This document shows positions 17,771 to 26,628 of a stretch of 61,435 nucleotides of DNA, piece by piece (position 1 is the first letter of the stretch; the number at the start of each line of letters is the position of its first letter). The position numbers were made by a program, and so were the translations under genes. The stretch comes from 2-02-FULL-55-14 sp964581115 (GTDB lineage Bacteria; Bacteroidota; Ignavibacteria; UBA10030): the NCBI GenBank assembly GCA_964581115.1, contig CAZOMY010000018.1, positions 1-61,435 on the forward strand. The letters run 5' to 3'. Below the pieces are notes generated by a model. It ran no database searches, was not told the DNA's origin, and saw only the letters and a program-made list of their open reading frames with translations.

Positions 17771-18108
17771 GCCCCCTCCGTGGCGTGCCGCCGGGCGATC
17801 CGCAACAGATCCTCGATATGCTCGTCATTGAGCGACGTGAAGACCAGTTTGCCCTCCTTTCGCTGCCGCACCAGACGAAGGGCCTTGAGCAATCGAAGCT
17901 GGTGCGACACGGCCGATTCGGTCATCCCCAACGTCTGCGCAAGGTCGAGCGTGCAGAGTTCAGCTTGCGACAGGGCGATGACGATGCGAAGACGATTCGG
18001 GTCGCCGAGGACCTTGAAGGTTTCAGACATGGCGCTGACGAGCGGCTCATCGGGCAGGGAGCGGCGGGCGGCGGCGACGGCCTTGCGGTGAGAATGGGGG
18101 AGGGTCAT
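17767..18108 (-). CDS. ArsR/SmtB-family zinc-sensing repressor
   Basis: A 113-residue winged-helix repressor close to SmtB/CadC/ZiaR. FKVLGDPNRLRIVIAL opens the fold, the recognition helix is MTESAVSHQLRLLKAL, and the wing is RKEGKLVFTSL. Asp95, His97, His108 and Glu111 have the same spacing (0, 2, 13, 16) as the alpha-5 zinc site of SmtB, so zinc is the likely signal. Only one Cys (Cys52, in ELCTLDLA) remains of the CadC-type alpha-3 site. The start at 18108 abuts the operator; ATG at 18030 is an alternative that would drop the N-terminal arm. First gene of the metal operon. Confidence 0.9.
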   Translation of the reverse strand: MTLPHSHRKAVAAARRSLPDEPLVSAMSETFKVLGDPNRLRIVIALSQAELCTLDLAQTLGMTESAVSHQLRLLKALRLVRQRKEGKLVFTSLNDEHIEDLLRIARRHATEGA

Positions 18109-18132
18109 ACGATTGAACGATTGTTCAATCGT
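18109..18132. promoter_or_regulatory. ArsR/SmtB operator
   Basis: A perfect 10-4-10 dyad: ACGATTGAAC, spacer GATT, then its reverse complement. The core TGAAC-N4-GTTCA matches known SmtB/CadC-type operators. It lies directly against the regulator start codon, so bound repressor would block initiation of the repressor-pump transcript. The dyad overlaps where a ribosome binding site would be, so the mRNA may start within it. Confidence 0.8.
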
Positions 18133-18166
18133 CAATATCTCAACCGGTTCCCCGAAAAGCAAGCGT

Positions 18167-19015
18167 TCAGGAGGCGAGTGCCGTCAGGACCGCCGGACGG
18201 ACGATGTCGAGCGGCATCGTACGGCCGGTCCAGGCCTCAAATGCAGCGGCCCCCTGATGTATGAAGAGTTCCAGCCCGCTGACGACGCTCGCCCCGTCAC
18301 GGCGGGCGGCACGCATCAGCGCGGTCTCCATCGGCCGGTAGATGACGTCAAACAGCGTCTGGTCCGGGCGGAAGTGGTGTGGAAAGGGAAGCGGAGAGCG
18401 GTCGACGTCAGGAACCATGCCGACCGGCGTGGTCTGCAAAATCAAACCCGCCTCTGCGAGCGACCGACCGACGGCAGATTCATCCAGTCGCAAGACCTCG
18501 ACCGGGCAGGGCAGGAGCTTCTGACACAGCTCCAGGATAGGCCGCGCGCGATGTGGCTCGCGGACGAGGAACGTCAGATGTGAAGGCGCTCCATCCGAGG
18601 CCAGCGCTGCAACGGCTGATCGCGTCGTGGCTCCGGCCCCGATCACGGTGACGGAGCGGCCTCGGAGCGATGCGGTGAACGGCGCCAACGCCCGTCGGAT
18701 GCCAAGGATGTCGGTATTCATCCCTTCGTGACGGTTGCCGCGTCGGACCACGGTATTGACCGCCCCGACCGTTCTGGCGATCTCGTCCACGATATCCAGC
18801 ATCGGAATGAGCGTCGCCTTATGCGGCATGGTCACATTCAATCCGTCGTACGCCTCCCGCAGCTCCTCCGACCACGCCCGTGCGAGGTCCTCGTTCCGAA
18901 CGAGCACACGTTCGTAGGTCGCATCGATGCCGAGCGCCGTGAATGCGGCGTTGTGCAGAACGGGCGAGAGCGAGTGCTCGACCGGATCGCCGATGATAGC
19001 GTAGCGGGATGTCAT
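18167..19015 (-). CDS. aroE: shikimate dehydrogenase
   Basis: A 282-residue AroE. YAIIGDPVEHSLSP carries the Ser pair that binds shikimate; NVTMPHK contains the catalytic Lys; GAVNTVV and NTDILG (Asn and catalytic Asp) follow; GAGATTRS is the NADP loop and QTTPVGM a late conserved motif. It reduces 3-dehydroshikimate to shikimate in aromatic amino acid synthesis. The start at 19015 puts the first motif at the family position; a 13-residue longer form is less likely. It lies upstream of the metal operon but is separated from it by the operator. Confidence 0.93.
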   Translation of the reverse strand: MTSRYAIIGDPVEHSLSPVLHNAAFTALGIDATYERVLVRNEDLARAWSEELREAYDGLNVTMPHKATLIPMLDIVDEIARTVGAVNTVVRRGNRHEGMNTDILGIRRALAPFTASLRGRSVTVIGAGATTRSAVAALASDGAPSHLTFLVREPHRARPILELCQKLLPCPVEVLRLDESAVGRSLAEAGLILQTTPVGMVPDVDRSPLPFPHHFRPDQTLFDVIYRPMETALMRAARRDGASVVSGLELFIHQGAAAFEAWTGRTMPLDIVRPAVLTALAS

Positions 19016-19217
19016 ACGATCGGGGATATCAGCGCGCCGTGACTGAACGCCCATGGGCGAGGATCCAGGACCATCATGTATTGTGGACGAGTGTGTTTGC
19101 GTCCAGTCGCGGTTGAAATGGCCGGTGGTACCTCAGAAAAAGCAAACCGCCAGGCCGCAAGTCCCGGAGGCCTTGTCGTCATGGCGGTCGAATGCGCTGG
19201 TGCGACCCAAAGTCCGG

Positions 19218-20636
19218 TCAGGGTTGTTTCAGCAAGCTCGAAAAGGGCTGACGGTGAGAAATCTCGGGATACAGCGCCTGAAAGTCCTTCTTCAGGTCGG
19301 CCTGCAATCGAAAAGCGTTCCTCAGCGACGAGACGGCGCTTTCCCAGTCGGCCTTCTTGATGAAGGCCTTCGCCATCGAGAAATGCGCCAGGGCGAAGTC
19401 GGCGCGCAGGGCGAGGCTCTTTTCGAGCGCCTGGATGGCGCTGTCGACGGAATCCATTTCGAGGAGCGTATCGCCGTAGTCGAACCAAGCGTCGGCGTTG
19501 TTGGGTTCCATCTCGAGCACCTTGCGGTAGCTGTCGAGGGCCCCGTCGAGCTCGCCAAGATTGTATTCGGCGTCGGCCCGCGCATACCACAACTCGGGAT
19601 ACTCCGGGAAGATCTCCAGAGCGCGCTTGTAGTCAGCCAGCGCTTTCTTCGGTTGTCCGAGCGCATCCCAGCATGACCCTCGGCCGAAGTACGACTCATA
19701 ATGCTTCTCATCGTGCTTCAGCGCATTCGTGAAGGCCGCGATCGCCTCGCGGTACTGACGGAGCTCTTCGTAAGCGTTGCCGAGATTGTGCAATGCCGGA
19801 ACGTCGTTCGGCTCGAATTCCAACGTCCGTTGGTACGACTGAATGGCCTCTTGCAGCCGTCCCTGATTTGCCTGGGCATTGCCGAGGTTGTACCACGCCG
19901 CAGGGAAGTCCTCCTTGATCGCCAACGCGAGCTCGTAGCTGCGCACCGATTCGTCGAACCGACCCAAGCGGTTCAGCACGATGCCGCGGTTGTACCAGGC
20001 GTTGTAGTTGTACGGCTCGCGATTCAAGTGTTCGTCGTACGCCTTGACAGAATCCTCCCCCCGTTCGAGGAAGTCGTAGCAATAGCCAAGCTCGTACCAG
20101 GCGTCGGCATGCTCCGGGTCGACATCCAGAATGCGCCGGAACAGGTCCACCGCTTCGGCAAACCGCTCCTGCTTCTCGAACGTCACCCCTTTGTGGAAGA
20201 GGCCGTCAAGGTGATTCGGGTCGAGCTGGAGGGCGATGTCGAACGAAACGAGCGCCTCTTCAACCCGGTTCAGGTTGTCAAGCGTGATGCCACGGTTGAT
20301 GAAGATCTCGGGGTCCGTGGGATTGAGACTGAGGGCCTTTTCGTAGCACGCCAAGGCCTCGTCGTACCGGAAGAGGTTGTTGAGGATCATCCCCCGCCGC
20401 TGCCACACGTCTGCGTTGAACGGCTCGAACGATAGCAGCTTCTCTGAGTACGAGAGGGCCTCCTCAAACTTCTCGTGCTCAAAGTAGAACTGGATGATCT
20501 CCTCCAACGCTTCGGGGCTGTTGATGTCCTTTCCATCCCGCCCCAGCATCTCTTTGAAACGGCGCAGGTCGTCTTCCCACCGGTCGCCCGGTCGGATCGG
20601 CTTTTCGTCGTCGTCAAAACGGTCGATGTCTGCCAT
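19218..20636 (-). CDS. tandem tetratricopeptide-repeat protein
   Basis: A 472-residue protein made of about 12 to 13 TPR units of 34 residues with no signal peptide or membrane segment. Typical units show W, G, A and P at TPR positions, for example AWYNRGIVLNRLGRFDESV and ALHNLGNAYEELRQYREAI. The N-terminus is acidic and charged (about 1-45) and the C-terminus short. It is presumably a cytoplasmic scaffold; partners are unknown. GTG at 20654 is an alternative start six codons upstream. A candidate promoter lies about 95 bases upstream. The 202-base gap to aroE holds nothing I can identify. Confidence 0.85.
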   Translation of the reverse strand: MADIDRFDDDEKPIRPGDRWEDDLRRFKEMLGRDGKDINSPEALEEIIQFYFEHEKFEEALSYSEKLLSFEPFNADVWQRRGMILNNLFRYDEALACYEKALSLNPTDPEIFINRGITLDNLNRVEEALVSFDIALQLDPNHLDGLFHKGVTFEKQERFAEAVDLFRRILDVDPEHADAWYELGYCYDFLERGEDSVKAYDEHLNREPYNYNAWYNRGIVLNRLGRFDESVRSYELALAIKEDFPAAWYNLGNAQANQGRLQEAIQSYQRTLEFEPNDVPALHNLGNAYEELRQYREAIAAFTNALKHDEKHYESYFGRGSCWDALGQPKKALADYKRALEIFPEYPELWYARADAEYNLGELDGALDSYRKVLEMEPNNADAWFDYGDTLLEMDSVDSAIQALEKSLALRADFALAHFSMAKAFIKKADWESAVSSLRNAFRLQADLKKDFQALYPEISHRQPFSSLLKQP

Positions 20637-20729
20637 GGGAATGGGACGATTCACCGCAAAGTCGCCATGGCGCAGCCCTGTTGATCAAGGAGGCTCTCGG
20701 CGTTGTTGCGCCTTGGCAGTGATATTCCT

Positions 20730-20758
20730 AAGTAAGCAAGAATGCATGGTGAAGTCAA
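20730..20758 (-). promoter_or_regulatory. candidate promoter of the TPR gene
   Basis: On the minus strand TTGACT (20758-20753), a 17-bp spacer, TTACTT (20735-20730). The -35 is good and the -10 weaker. Predicted leader about 87 bases. Confidence 0.4.
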
Positions 20759-20817
20759 GTAATGCCTCAATGGAACTAAGTAACAGACAGTCCGGTATTT
20801 TGTTACGAAAAGGGCAA

Positions 20818-20846
20818 TTGCATTTCCAGCGACCCCCGGCTATATT
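20818..20846 (+). promoter_or_regulatory. candidate yggS promoter
   Basis: TTGCAT (20818-20823), 17-bp spacer, TATATT (20841-20846). The start would be near 20853, leaving about 12 bases before the ATG, which still includes GGCGGA as a possible ribosome binding site. Confidence 0.5.
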
Positions 20847-20864
20847 AAAAAACTTGGCGGAACG

Positions 20865-21551
20865 ATGATCCTGGAGCATTTGGAGACTGTTCGGAGGCGC
20901 GTCAGCGATGCCTGCGTCGCCGCCGGTCGTCCGGCCGATGCCGCTCGTATCGTGGCCGTTTCGAAGACCTTTGGGGTCGATCAGATCCGTGAAGCCGTGA
21001 GGGCGGGGCAGGTCGACTTCGGCGAGAATTACGCCCAAGAGTTCAAGGCGAAAGCCGAGGCTCTTGCCTCCGAAGCTGTCCGGTGGCACTTCATCGGCCA
21101 TCTTCAGTCCAACAAGGTCAAGTTTGTGCTTCCGGCACTGCACCTGCTTCATTCGCTCGACCGGTTATCGCTGGCCGAGGAGATCCAGAAGCGGGCGTCG
21201 ACGGCGGGACGGATGGTCGATGCGCTCATCGAGGTCCACACGACAGACGAGGCGACGAAGAGCGGCGTCCTTCCCGCGGAGGTGCTGGCTTTCGCCCGCG
21301 CTCTCGCCAGGTTTGACCGCATCCGTGTCGTGGGGCTCATGACGATGGGACCGTACTCCGATGATCCCGAGCGGGCGCGACCGTGTTTCCGGCAGGTGCG
21401 AGAGCTGCAGGCGCAGTTGCGTCGCGAGGGACCCGACGGCATGACGTGGGACGAGTTGTCCATGGGGATGTCGACGGATTTTCAGGTGGCCATTCAGGAA
21501 GGGGCGACGATCGTCCGCATCGGCACGGCGATCTTTGGTAGGCGGACTTGA
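20865..21551 (+). CDS. yggS: YggS/PLPBP-family pyridoxal phosphate homeostasis protein
   Basis: A 228-residue single-domain PLP protein. IVAVSKTF carries the PLP-binding Lys34; FGENYAQE, WHFIGHLQSNK, GLMTMGP and LSMGMSTDFQVAIQEGATIVRIGTAIFG follow in family order. It buffers pyridoxal 5-phosphate and has no known catalytic reaction. It is followed by divIVA as in many bacteria, where the yggS gene precedes cell-division genes. Confidence 0.93.
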   Translation: MILEHLETVRRRVSDACVAAGRPADAARIVAVSKTFGVDQIREAVRAGQVDFGENYAQEFKAKAEALASEAVRWHFIGHLQSNKVKFVLPALHLLHSLDRLSLAEEIQKRASTAGRMVDALIEVHTTDEATKSGVLPAEVLAFARALARFDRIRVVGLMTMGPYSDDPERARPCFRQVRELQAQLRREGPDGMTWDELSMGMSTDFQVAIQEGATIVRIGTAIFGRRT

Positions 21552-21668
21552 ATTCGTCGTCAACGGTCAGGTATCGGATCTCAAGATGATCTCGCTGCGA
21601 CGGCTTTAGGCGCTGCGCGAGAACGTTGTGTTGTGAACCTCCCCAATACATCCGACGCGAGGTAGGGC

Positions 21669-22199
21669 ATGAAGATCACGCCGCTCGAGATCAAACGGCA
21701 ACAGTTCAAGAAGGTCATGCGCGGCTTCGACCCCGTCGAGGTCGAGACCTTCCTCGACATGCTCTCGAACGAGCTCGAGGAACAGGTGCGGACGACGAAG
21801 GACCTGCGCGATCGCATCATCGAGCTGGAGACGCAGCTGGCCGACTACAAGAATATGGAAAAGACCCTGCAACAGACGCTGATGCAGGCGCAAGAGGCCA
21901 GCGGAAGGTCGATCGAGAATTCGCGCAAGGAAGCGGACCTGATCATCCGCGACGCCGAACTCAAGGCGCAACAGATCATCGAAAAGGCTCGCACGGATTT
22001 CTCGAAGATCAAGGAGGAGATCTCCGCCCTGAAGGCGCGCAAGGAATCGGTCCTCAGCCGGCTCAAGATCCTGCTCTCCTCCGAGCTGGACCTCATCCGA
22101 GCTCTCGGCGTCGACGACGAGGACCGTACCTCGGGCGACGGGTCGAAGGGAACGGGAAAGGAGAGGTTGGAGCTGGATTCGATCTTGAAGAACCTCTGA
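21669..22199 (+). CDS. DivIVA-domain coiled-coil protein
   Basis: A 176-residue protein. The N-terminal 60 residues match DivIVA: MKITPLEIKRQQFKKVMRGF, DPVEVETFLD, with the usual membrane-recognition loop and crossed beta-hairpin region. A long coiled coil (about 30-145, rich in E, L, K, I and A) follows, then a charged, Gly/Ser-containing tail. Such proteins mark curved membrane at poles or septa; in Gram-negatives their partners are less known. It stands 117 bases after yggS with the same orientation and is followed by a repeat element. Confidence 0.9.
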   Translation: MKITPLEIKRQQFKKVMRGFDPVEVETFLDMLSNELEEQVRTTKDLRDRIIELETQLADYKNMEKTLQQTLMQAQEASGRSIENSRKEADLIIRDAELKAQQIIEKARTDFSKIKEEISALKARKESVLSRLKILLSSELDLIRALGVDDEDRTSGDGSKGTGKERLELDSILKNL

Positions 22200-22218
22200 G
22201 CGAATACCCTCGAGGTAG

Positions 22219-22329
22219 CGCGAAGGACGCACAGTGCGCAAAGGTCGCAAAGCGGATGAAGTCATGTTTATCGACCTAAGATTGACCGATCGTCTTCGTA
22301 CACCCCGCTATCTGTGTTCTTTGCGGCAA
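22219..22329. repeat. 9-bp tandem repeat in inverted arms (copy C)
   Basis: Four 9-base units (CGCGAAGGA, CGCACAGTG, CGCAAAGGT, CGCAAAGCG) at 22219-22254. A partial opposite arm at about 22312-22329 reads CTGTGTTCT then TTGCGGCAA. It fills the gap between the DivIVA gene and the purine nucleoside phosphorylase gene and argues against a PNP start before it. Confidence 0.7.
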
Positions 22330-22364
22330 ACGTTTCTTCCGATGCGTCCGCCATACTCGAAGTG

Positions 22365-23204
22365 ATGAACAGCCTGCGAACACGGATCGACGAAGCCTTG
22401 ACCGCCATCCGGCGGCGAACGTCCGCGACGCCGTCCGTCGGCATCATCCTCGGCACGGGACTCGGCGGTCTTGTCCGCGAGATCCGGGTCGAGACGTCGA
22501 TCGAATATGGCGACGTGCCGAACTTCCCGATCTCGACGGTGGAGTCGCACCACGGACGCTTGCTCTTCGGGATGCTGGCCGACCGTCCGGTCGTGGCAAT
22601 GCAGGGTCGGTTCCACCGATACGAAGGCTACTCGCTCCAGCAGGTGACATTCCCCGTCCGCGTCATGAAGTTTCTGGGCGTCCGGACCCTGCTCATCTCG
22701 AACGCCGCAGGAGCGCTCAATCCGCTCTTCCGCCGCGGCGATCTGATGCTCATGACGGACCATTTGAATCTGCTCGGCGACAACCCGCTCATCGGCCCGA
22801 ACGACGACTCCCTGGGACCGCGCTTCCCCGATATGTCGGAGCCGTACAGCCGTCGCCTGCAGGAATTGGCGTTGTGCTGCGCGCTCGACCTGAAGCTTCC
22901 GATCCAGCGGGGAGTCTACGCCGCGATGACCGGGCCGATGCTCGAGACTCGGGCGGAATATCGCTTCCTCCGGACGATCGGTGCCGATGCCGTGGGCATG
23001 TCGACCGTCCCTGAGAATATCGTTGCCGTGCACATGGGCATCGAGGTGCTCGGATTGTCGATCCTGACGGACGAATGCTTCCCCGACGCGCTCAAGCCCG
23101 TGACGCTTCAAGAGGTCATCGCCACAGCCAACGCCGCCGAGCCGAACATGACCCGGCTCATGGCGGAGGTCGTCCGCCGGCTACCGGAAGGAGCGGCTTC
23201 CTGA
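22365..23204 (+). CDS. punA: purine nucleoside phosphorylase (trimeric type)
   Basis: A 279-residue NP-I-family enzyme. Phosphate binding is by GTGLGG and VESHHGRL; base binding is by SNAAGALNP, MTGPMLETRAEYR and GADAVGMSTVPE. In SILTDECFPDAL the residue equivalent to human Asn243 is Asp236, a change that in human PNP lets the enzyme accept adenosine, so base range may be broader than inosine/guanosine. It splits purine nucleosides to base and ribose-1-phosphate. The ATG at 22365 fits the family; an earlier ATG (22314) lies in repeat-like DNA. The stop overlaps the next start (TGATG). Confidence 0.9.
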   Translation: MNSLRTRIDEALTAIRRRTSATPSVGIILGTGLGGLVREIRVETSIEYGDVPNFPISTVESHHGRLLFGMLADRPVVAMQGRFHRYEGYSLQQVTFPVRVMKFLGVRTLLISNAAGALNPLFRRGDLMLMTDHLNLLGDNPLIGPNDDSLGPRFPDMSEPYSRRLQELALCCALDLKLPIQRGVYAAMTGPMLETRAEYRFLRTIGADAVGMSTVPENIVAVHMGIEVLGLSILTDECFPDALKPVTLQEVIATANAAEPNMTRLMAEVVRRLPEGAAS

Positions 23205-23431
23205 TGTCTCAGCTCGGGTGGGCGTTGGTCGTTGCCGGTGCCGTCCTGATGATCGTGGGCGGCATCATGGTCTTTATACCGGATCTCTCGTGGCTCGGCA
23301 GACTGCCGGGCGACCTTCGGTTCCAGCGCGGCAACCTGAGGGTCTTTATCCCCATCACGACAAGCCTTCTCATCAGTGCCGTCGTCACCGGACTTGTTTG
23401 GCTCGTCCGGTGGCTGCGCCATCCCGGTTGA
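23204..23431 (+). CDS. DUF2905 small membrane protein
   Basis: A 75-residue protein with two hydrophobic helices (about 5-25 and 48-68) separated by the conserved loop PDLSWLGRLPGDLRFQRGN, the DUF2905 hallmark. The family is common in bacteria, usually 60-80 residues, with no assigned function. Its ATG overlaps the TGA of punA by one base, so it is translationally coupled to it, and ileS begins five bases after its stop. Confidence 0.85.
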   Translation: MSQLGWALVVAGAVLMIVGGIMVFIPDLSWLGRLPGDLRFQRGNLRVFIPITTSLLISAVVTGLVWLVRWLRHPG

Positions 23432-23435
23432 TCCG

Positions 23436-26400
23436 ATGTCCGACAGGCCCATGTTCAAGCCCCTAAGCGACAAACTGCGATACGCCGAGCTCGAATCGTC
23501 CGTACGACGATTCTGGGAGCAGGAGTCGGTCTTTCCAAAGAGCATCGAGCGACGTGCAGGACGGCCCGTCTTCTCGTTCTACGAAGGTCCCCCCACGGCC
23601 AATGGCCGCCCGGGCATTCACCATGTCATGAGCCGCACGCTCAAAGACCTCGTGTGTCGATACAAGACGATGCGCGGGTACCAGGTGCATCGCAAGGCGG
23701 GCTGGGATACGCACGGCCTGCCGGTGGAGATCGAGGTCGAGAAGGCCCTCGGTTTCAAGCACAAGGACGACATCGTCCACTACGGCGTGGCGAAATTCAA
23801 CGACGAGTGCAAACGGTCGGTCTGGAAGTACAAGACGGAGTGGGAGGAGATGACCCGGATGATGGGCTATTGGGTCGACCTCGATGCGCCGTACGTCACG
23901 TTCGACAATGAATACATCGAGTCGGTCTGGTGGGCCCTGCGGCAGTACTTCGACCGCGGCATGATCTACAAAGGCTACAAGATCCAGCCGTACTGCCCGC
24001 GATGTGAGACGCCCCTCTCCAGCCACGAGGTGTCGCTCGGCTACAAGGATGTCAAGGATCCTTCGGTCTACGTGCGGATGAAGGTGAAGGGTGAGGCGGA
24101 CACGTCGTTCCTTGTCTGGACGACGACGCCGTGGACCCTCATCTCCAACGTGGCGATCGCCGTCCATCCAGAGGTCGACTATGTCAAAGCCGAGCACAAT
24201 GGGGAGTATCTCATCCTGGCCGAGTCGCGCCTGTCGGTGCTGGGGGACGGAACGACGGTTGTGGCGAAAATGAAGGGACGTGATCTGGTGGGGAGGGAAT
24301 ACGAGCGCTTGTATGCCTTCCATGACGTGAAGGAGAAGGCCTGGCGCGTGATCGACGCCGACTTTGTCACCACGGAGGACGGTTCGGGCATCGTCCATAT
24401 GGCTCCGGCCTATGGCGAAGACGACTATCAGGCCGGTCGCAAGCACGGGTTGCCGACGATCCATCCGGTGACGGCCTCGGGCGAATTCTCCGCGGAGGTC
24501 GTGCCGTTCGCGGGTAAGTTCGTCAAAGACGCCGACCCGGAGATCATCGCCGACCTCAAAGCGCGGGGGCTGCTCTTCAAGAAGGAGCAGGTTCTCCACT
24601 CGTATCCGCATTGCTGGCGCTGCTCATCGCCTCTGCTGTACTACGCTCGCGATTCATGGTACATCCGTACGACGTCGTATGCGTCGCGGATGATCGAGTT
24701 GAACAAGCAGGTCCGTTGGTTCCCGCCGGAGGTCGGCTCGGGCCGGTTCGGCAATTGGCTCGAAGAGAACAAGGACTGGGCGCTGTCGCGCGACCGCTTC
24801 TGGGGTACGCCGCTGCCGATCTGGATCTGCGACCGTTGCGGCGCGCAGCGCTGCGTCGGCAGCATCGATGAGCTCCGGCAGGGTCGGAACGTCGCCGAGC
24901 CGCTCGACCTTCACAAACCGTACGTCGACGACGTGACGTTCGCCTGCTCCTGCGGGGGCACGCAGCGCCGGACCCCCGAGTTGATCGACGTGTGGTTCGA
25001 TTCCGGCTCGATGCCGTTCGCGCAGTGGCACTATCCGTTTGAGAACAAGGAGCGCTTCGAGTCGACGTATCCGGGTGATTTCATCTCGGAGGGCATCGAC
25101 CAGACGCGCGGATGGTTCTATACACTCCACTCGATCGGCACATTCCTCTTCGACAAGCCGGCCTTCCACAATGTGCTCGTGAACGAGCTCATCCTTGACA
25201 AGAACGGCCTGAAGATGTCGAAGTCGAAGGGGAACACCGTCGAGCCCTTCGGACTCATGCAGAGCTACGGGGCCGATGCCACGCGGTGGTACCTCGTTTC
25301 GAACAGCCCTGTCTGGCGACCCACGCTCTTCGACGCCGACGGCATCGCGGAAGTGCAGCGCAAGTACTTCAGCACGCTTGTCAACACCTATTCATTCTTC
25401 GCGCTCTACGCCAACGTCGACGGATTCGACCCCTCCGCGCCTTCCGTTCCACACGCGGAGCGTTCCGAGATCGACCGCTGGGTGCTGTCGGAACTGCACA
25501 CGCTGATCAGCGGGGTGACGGCGGCGCTCGACGCGTACGACGCGACACGGGCCACCCGCTTGCTGACCGACTTCACGGTTGACCGGCTGTCGAACTGGTA
25601 CGTCCGCCGAAACCGCCGCCGCTTCTGGAAGAGCGAGCCCGGTCCGGACAAGTCGTCGGCTTACCAAACGCTGCATGAGTGCCTTGTTACGATCGTCAAG
25701 CTCATGGCTCCGATCGCTCCGTTCCTCTCGGATGAGCTCTTTCGCAGCCTGCATCCAAGCGCCGGGTCAGACGCTTCGGTGCACCTGGCTGACTGGCCGG
25801 CGGCGAACGCTGCGCTCATCGACCGTGCCCTTGAGCAGAAGATGGAGCGGGCGATGGCGATCGTGTCGCTCGTCCGTTCGATGCGCGAAAAGACGAAGCT
25901 CAAGGTTCGACAGCCGCTGGCGCGCATCCTCGTTCCGGTCCTGTCGGAGCGCGACCGCGCCGAGGTCGAGCAGATGAGCGATGTCATTCTCGACGAGATC
26001 AATGTCAAGTCGATCGAATTCGTCACCGATGACACGGAGATCGTGCGCCGCAAAGCGAAGCCGGACTTCAGGGCCCTCGGCACCAAGCACGGCAAAGCGG
26101 TGCAGGGCATCGCTGCGGCCGTGCGTGAGCTGACCTCTGCACAACTGAGGGACCTCGAGATCAACGGAACGCTGAGGATCGTCGTCAACGGGTCGGAGGT
26201 CGAGTTGACACGCACCGATGTCGAGATCCAGCACGAGGAGATCAAGGGATGGCTTGTGGCGTCCGACGGCCCCGTGACCGTGGCGCTCGATACAACGGTC
26301 ACCGAAGCGTTGGCGCGTGAAGGCTTGGCTCGGGAATTCGTGAACCGCGTTCAGAACCTGCGCAAGGATTCCGGCTTTCTCGTCACCGACCGCATCCGCA

Positions 26401-26570
26401 TTATCGTAAGCGCGTCGGACCGATTGCGCGACGCGCTCGGCGCAATGGACGCCTACATCCGGCAGGAGACCTTGGCGGACGAGCTGAAGGTCCTCAACGA
26501 CGTGCCCGAGGCGTCGCAACGTCTCGACGTGAACGGTGAGGCCGCCGACGTTGCAGTTGAAAAGATATAA
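23436..26570 (+). CDS. ileS: isoleucine--tRNA ligase
   Basis: A 1044-residue class I tRNA synthetase, the long IleRS form (E. coli is 938). The HIGH motif appears as GIHH at 60-63; WDTHGLPVE, the editing CP1 domain (about 200-400, with TTTPWTL), CPRC and CDRCGAQR zinc-type knuckles, and KMSKS at 593-597 follow, then the anticodon-binding domain (about 690-850) and a C-terminal extension. Length and the GIHH form suggest the type 2 class, often mupirocin-resistant. The start at 23436 (MSDRP) is chosen; 23451 is possible. It charges tRNA-Ile and edits valine. Confidence 0.95.
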   Translation: MSDRPMFKPLSDKLRYAELESSVRRFWEQESVFPKSIERRAGRPVFSFYEGPPTANGRPGIHHVMSRTLKDLVCRYKTMRGYQVHRKAGWDTHGLPVEIEVEKALGFKHKDDIVHYGVAKFNDECKRSVWKYKTEWEEMTRMMGYWVDLDAPYVTFDNEYIESVWWALRQYFDRGMIYKGYKIQPYCPRCETPLSSHEVSLGYKDVKDPSVYVRMKVKGEADTSFLVWTTTPWTLISNVAIAVHPEVDYVKAEHNGEYLILAESRLSVLGDGTTVVAKMKGRDLVGREYERLYAFHDVKEKAWRVIDADFVTTEDGSGIVHMAPAYGEDDYQAGRKHGLPTIHPVTASGEFSAEVVPFAGKFVKDADPEIIADLKARGLLFKKEQVLHSYPHCWRCSSPLLYYARDSWYIRTTSYASRMIELNKQVRWFPPEVGSGRFGNWLEENKDWALSRDRFWGTPLPIWICDRCGAQRCVGSIDELRQGRNVAEPLDLHKPYVDDVTFACSCGGTQRRTPELIDVWFDSGSMPFAQWHYPFENKERFESTYPGDFISEGIDQTRGWFYTLHSIGTFLFDKPAFHNVLVNELILDKNGLKMSKSKGNTVEPFGLMQSYGADATRWYLVSNSPVWRPTLFDADGIAEVQRKYFSTLVNTYSFFALYANVDGFDPSAPSVPHAERSEIDRWVLSELHTLISGVTAALDAYDATRATRLLTDFTVDRLSNWYVRRNRRRFWKSEPGPDKSSAYQTLHECLVTIVKLMAPIAPFLSDELFRSLHPSAGSDASVHLADWPAANAALIDRALEQKMERAMAIVSLVRSMREKTKLKVRQPLARILVPVLSERDRAEVEQMSDVILDEINVKSIEFVTDDTEIVRRKAKPDFRALGTKHGKAVQGIAAAVRELTSAQLRDLEINGTLRIVVNGSEVELTRTDVEIQHEEIKGWLVASDGPVTVALDTTVTEALAREGLAREFVNRVQNLRKDSGFLVTDRIRIIVSASDRLRDALGAMDAYIRQETLADELKVLNDVPEASQRLDVNGEAADVAVEKI

Positions 26571-26578
26571 TGTATATT
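26551..26578 (+). promoter_or_regulatory. candidate dksA promoter inside the ileS end
   Basis: TTGCAG (26551-26556), 16-bp spacer, TATATT (26573-26578). It spans the ileS stop codon (26568-26570). Predicted start near 26585, leader about 44 bases with a GAGGAG ribosome binding site. Confidence 0.45.
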
Positions 26579-26628
26579 AGGCATCCCCGTTACGAGACCG
26601 GGCGGGGAGATGCCTGAGGAGAGCGACC

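Noticed and set aside
20641..20718. possible further 9-bp repeat copy upstream of the TPR gene
   Set aside because: Only two loose units (CCGCAAAGT, CGCCATGGC) and a vague opposite match; too weak to count.
22314..22364. earlier ATG for the purine nucleoside phosphorylase
   Set aside because: It would add 17 residues read from repeat-like DNA; the family begins near 22365.
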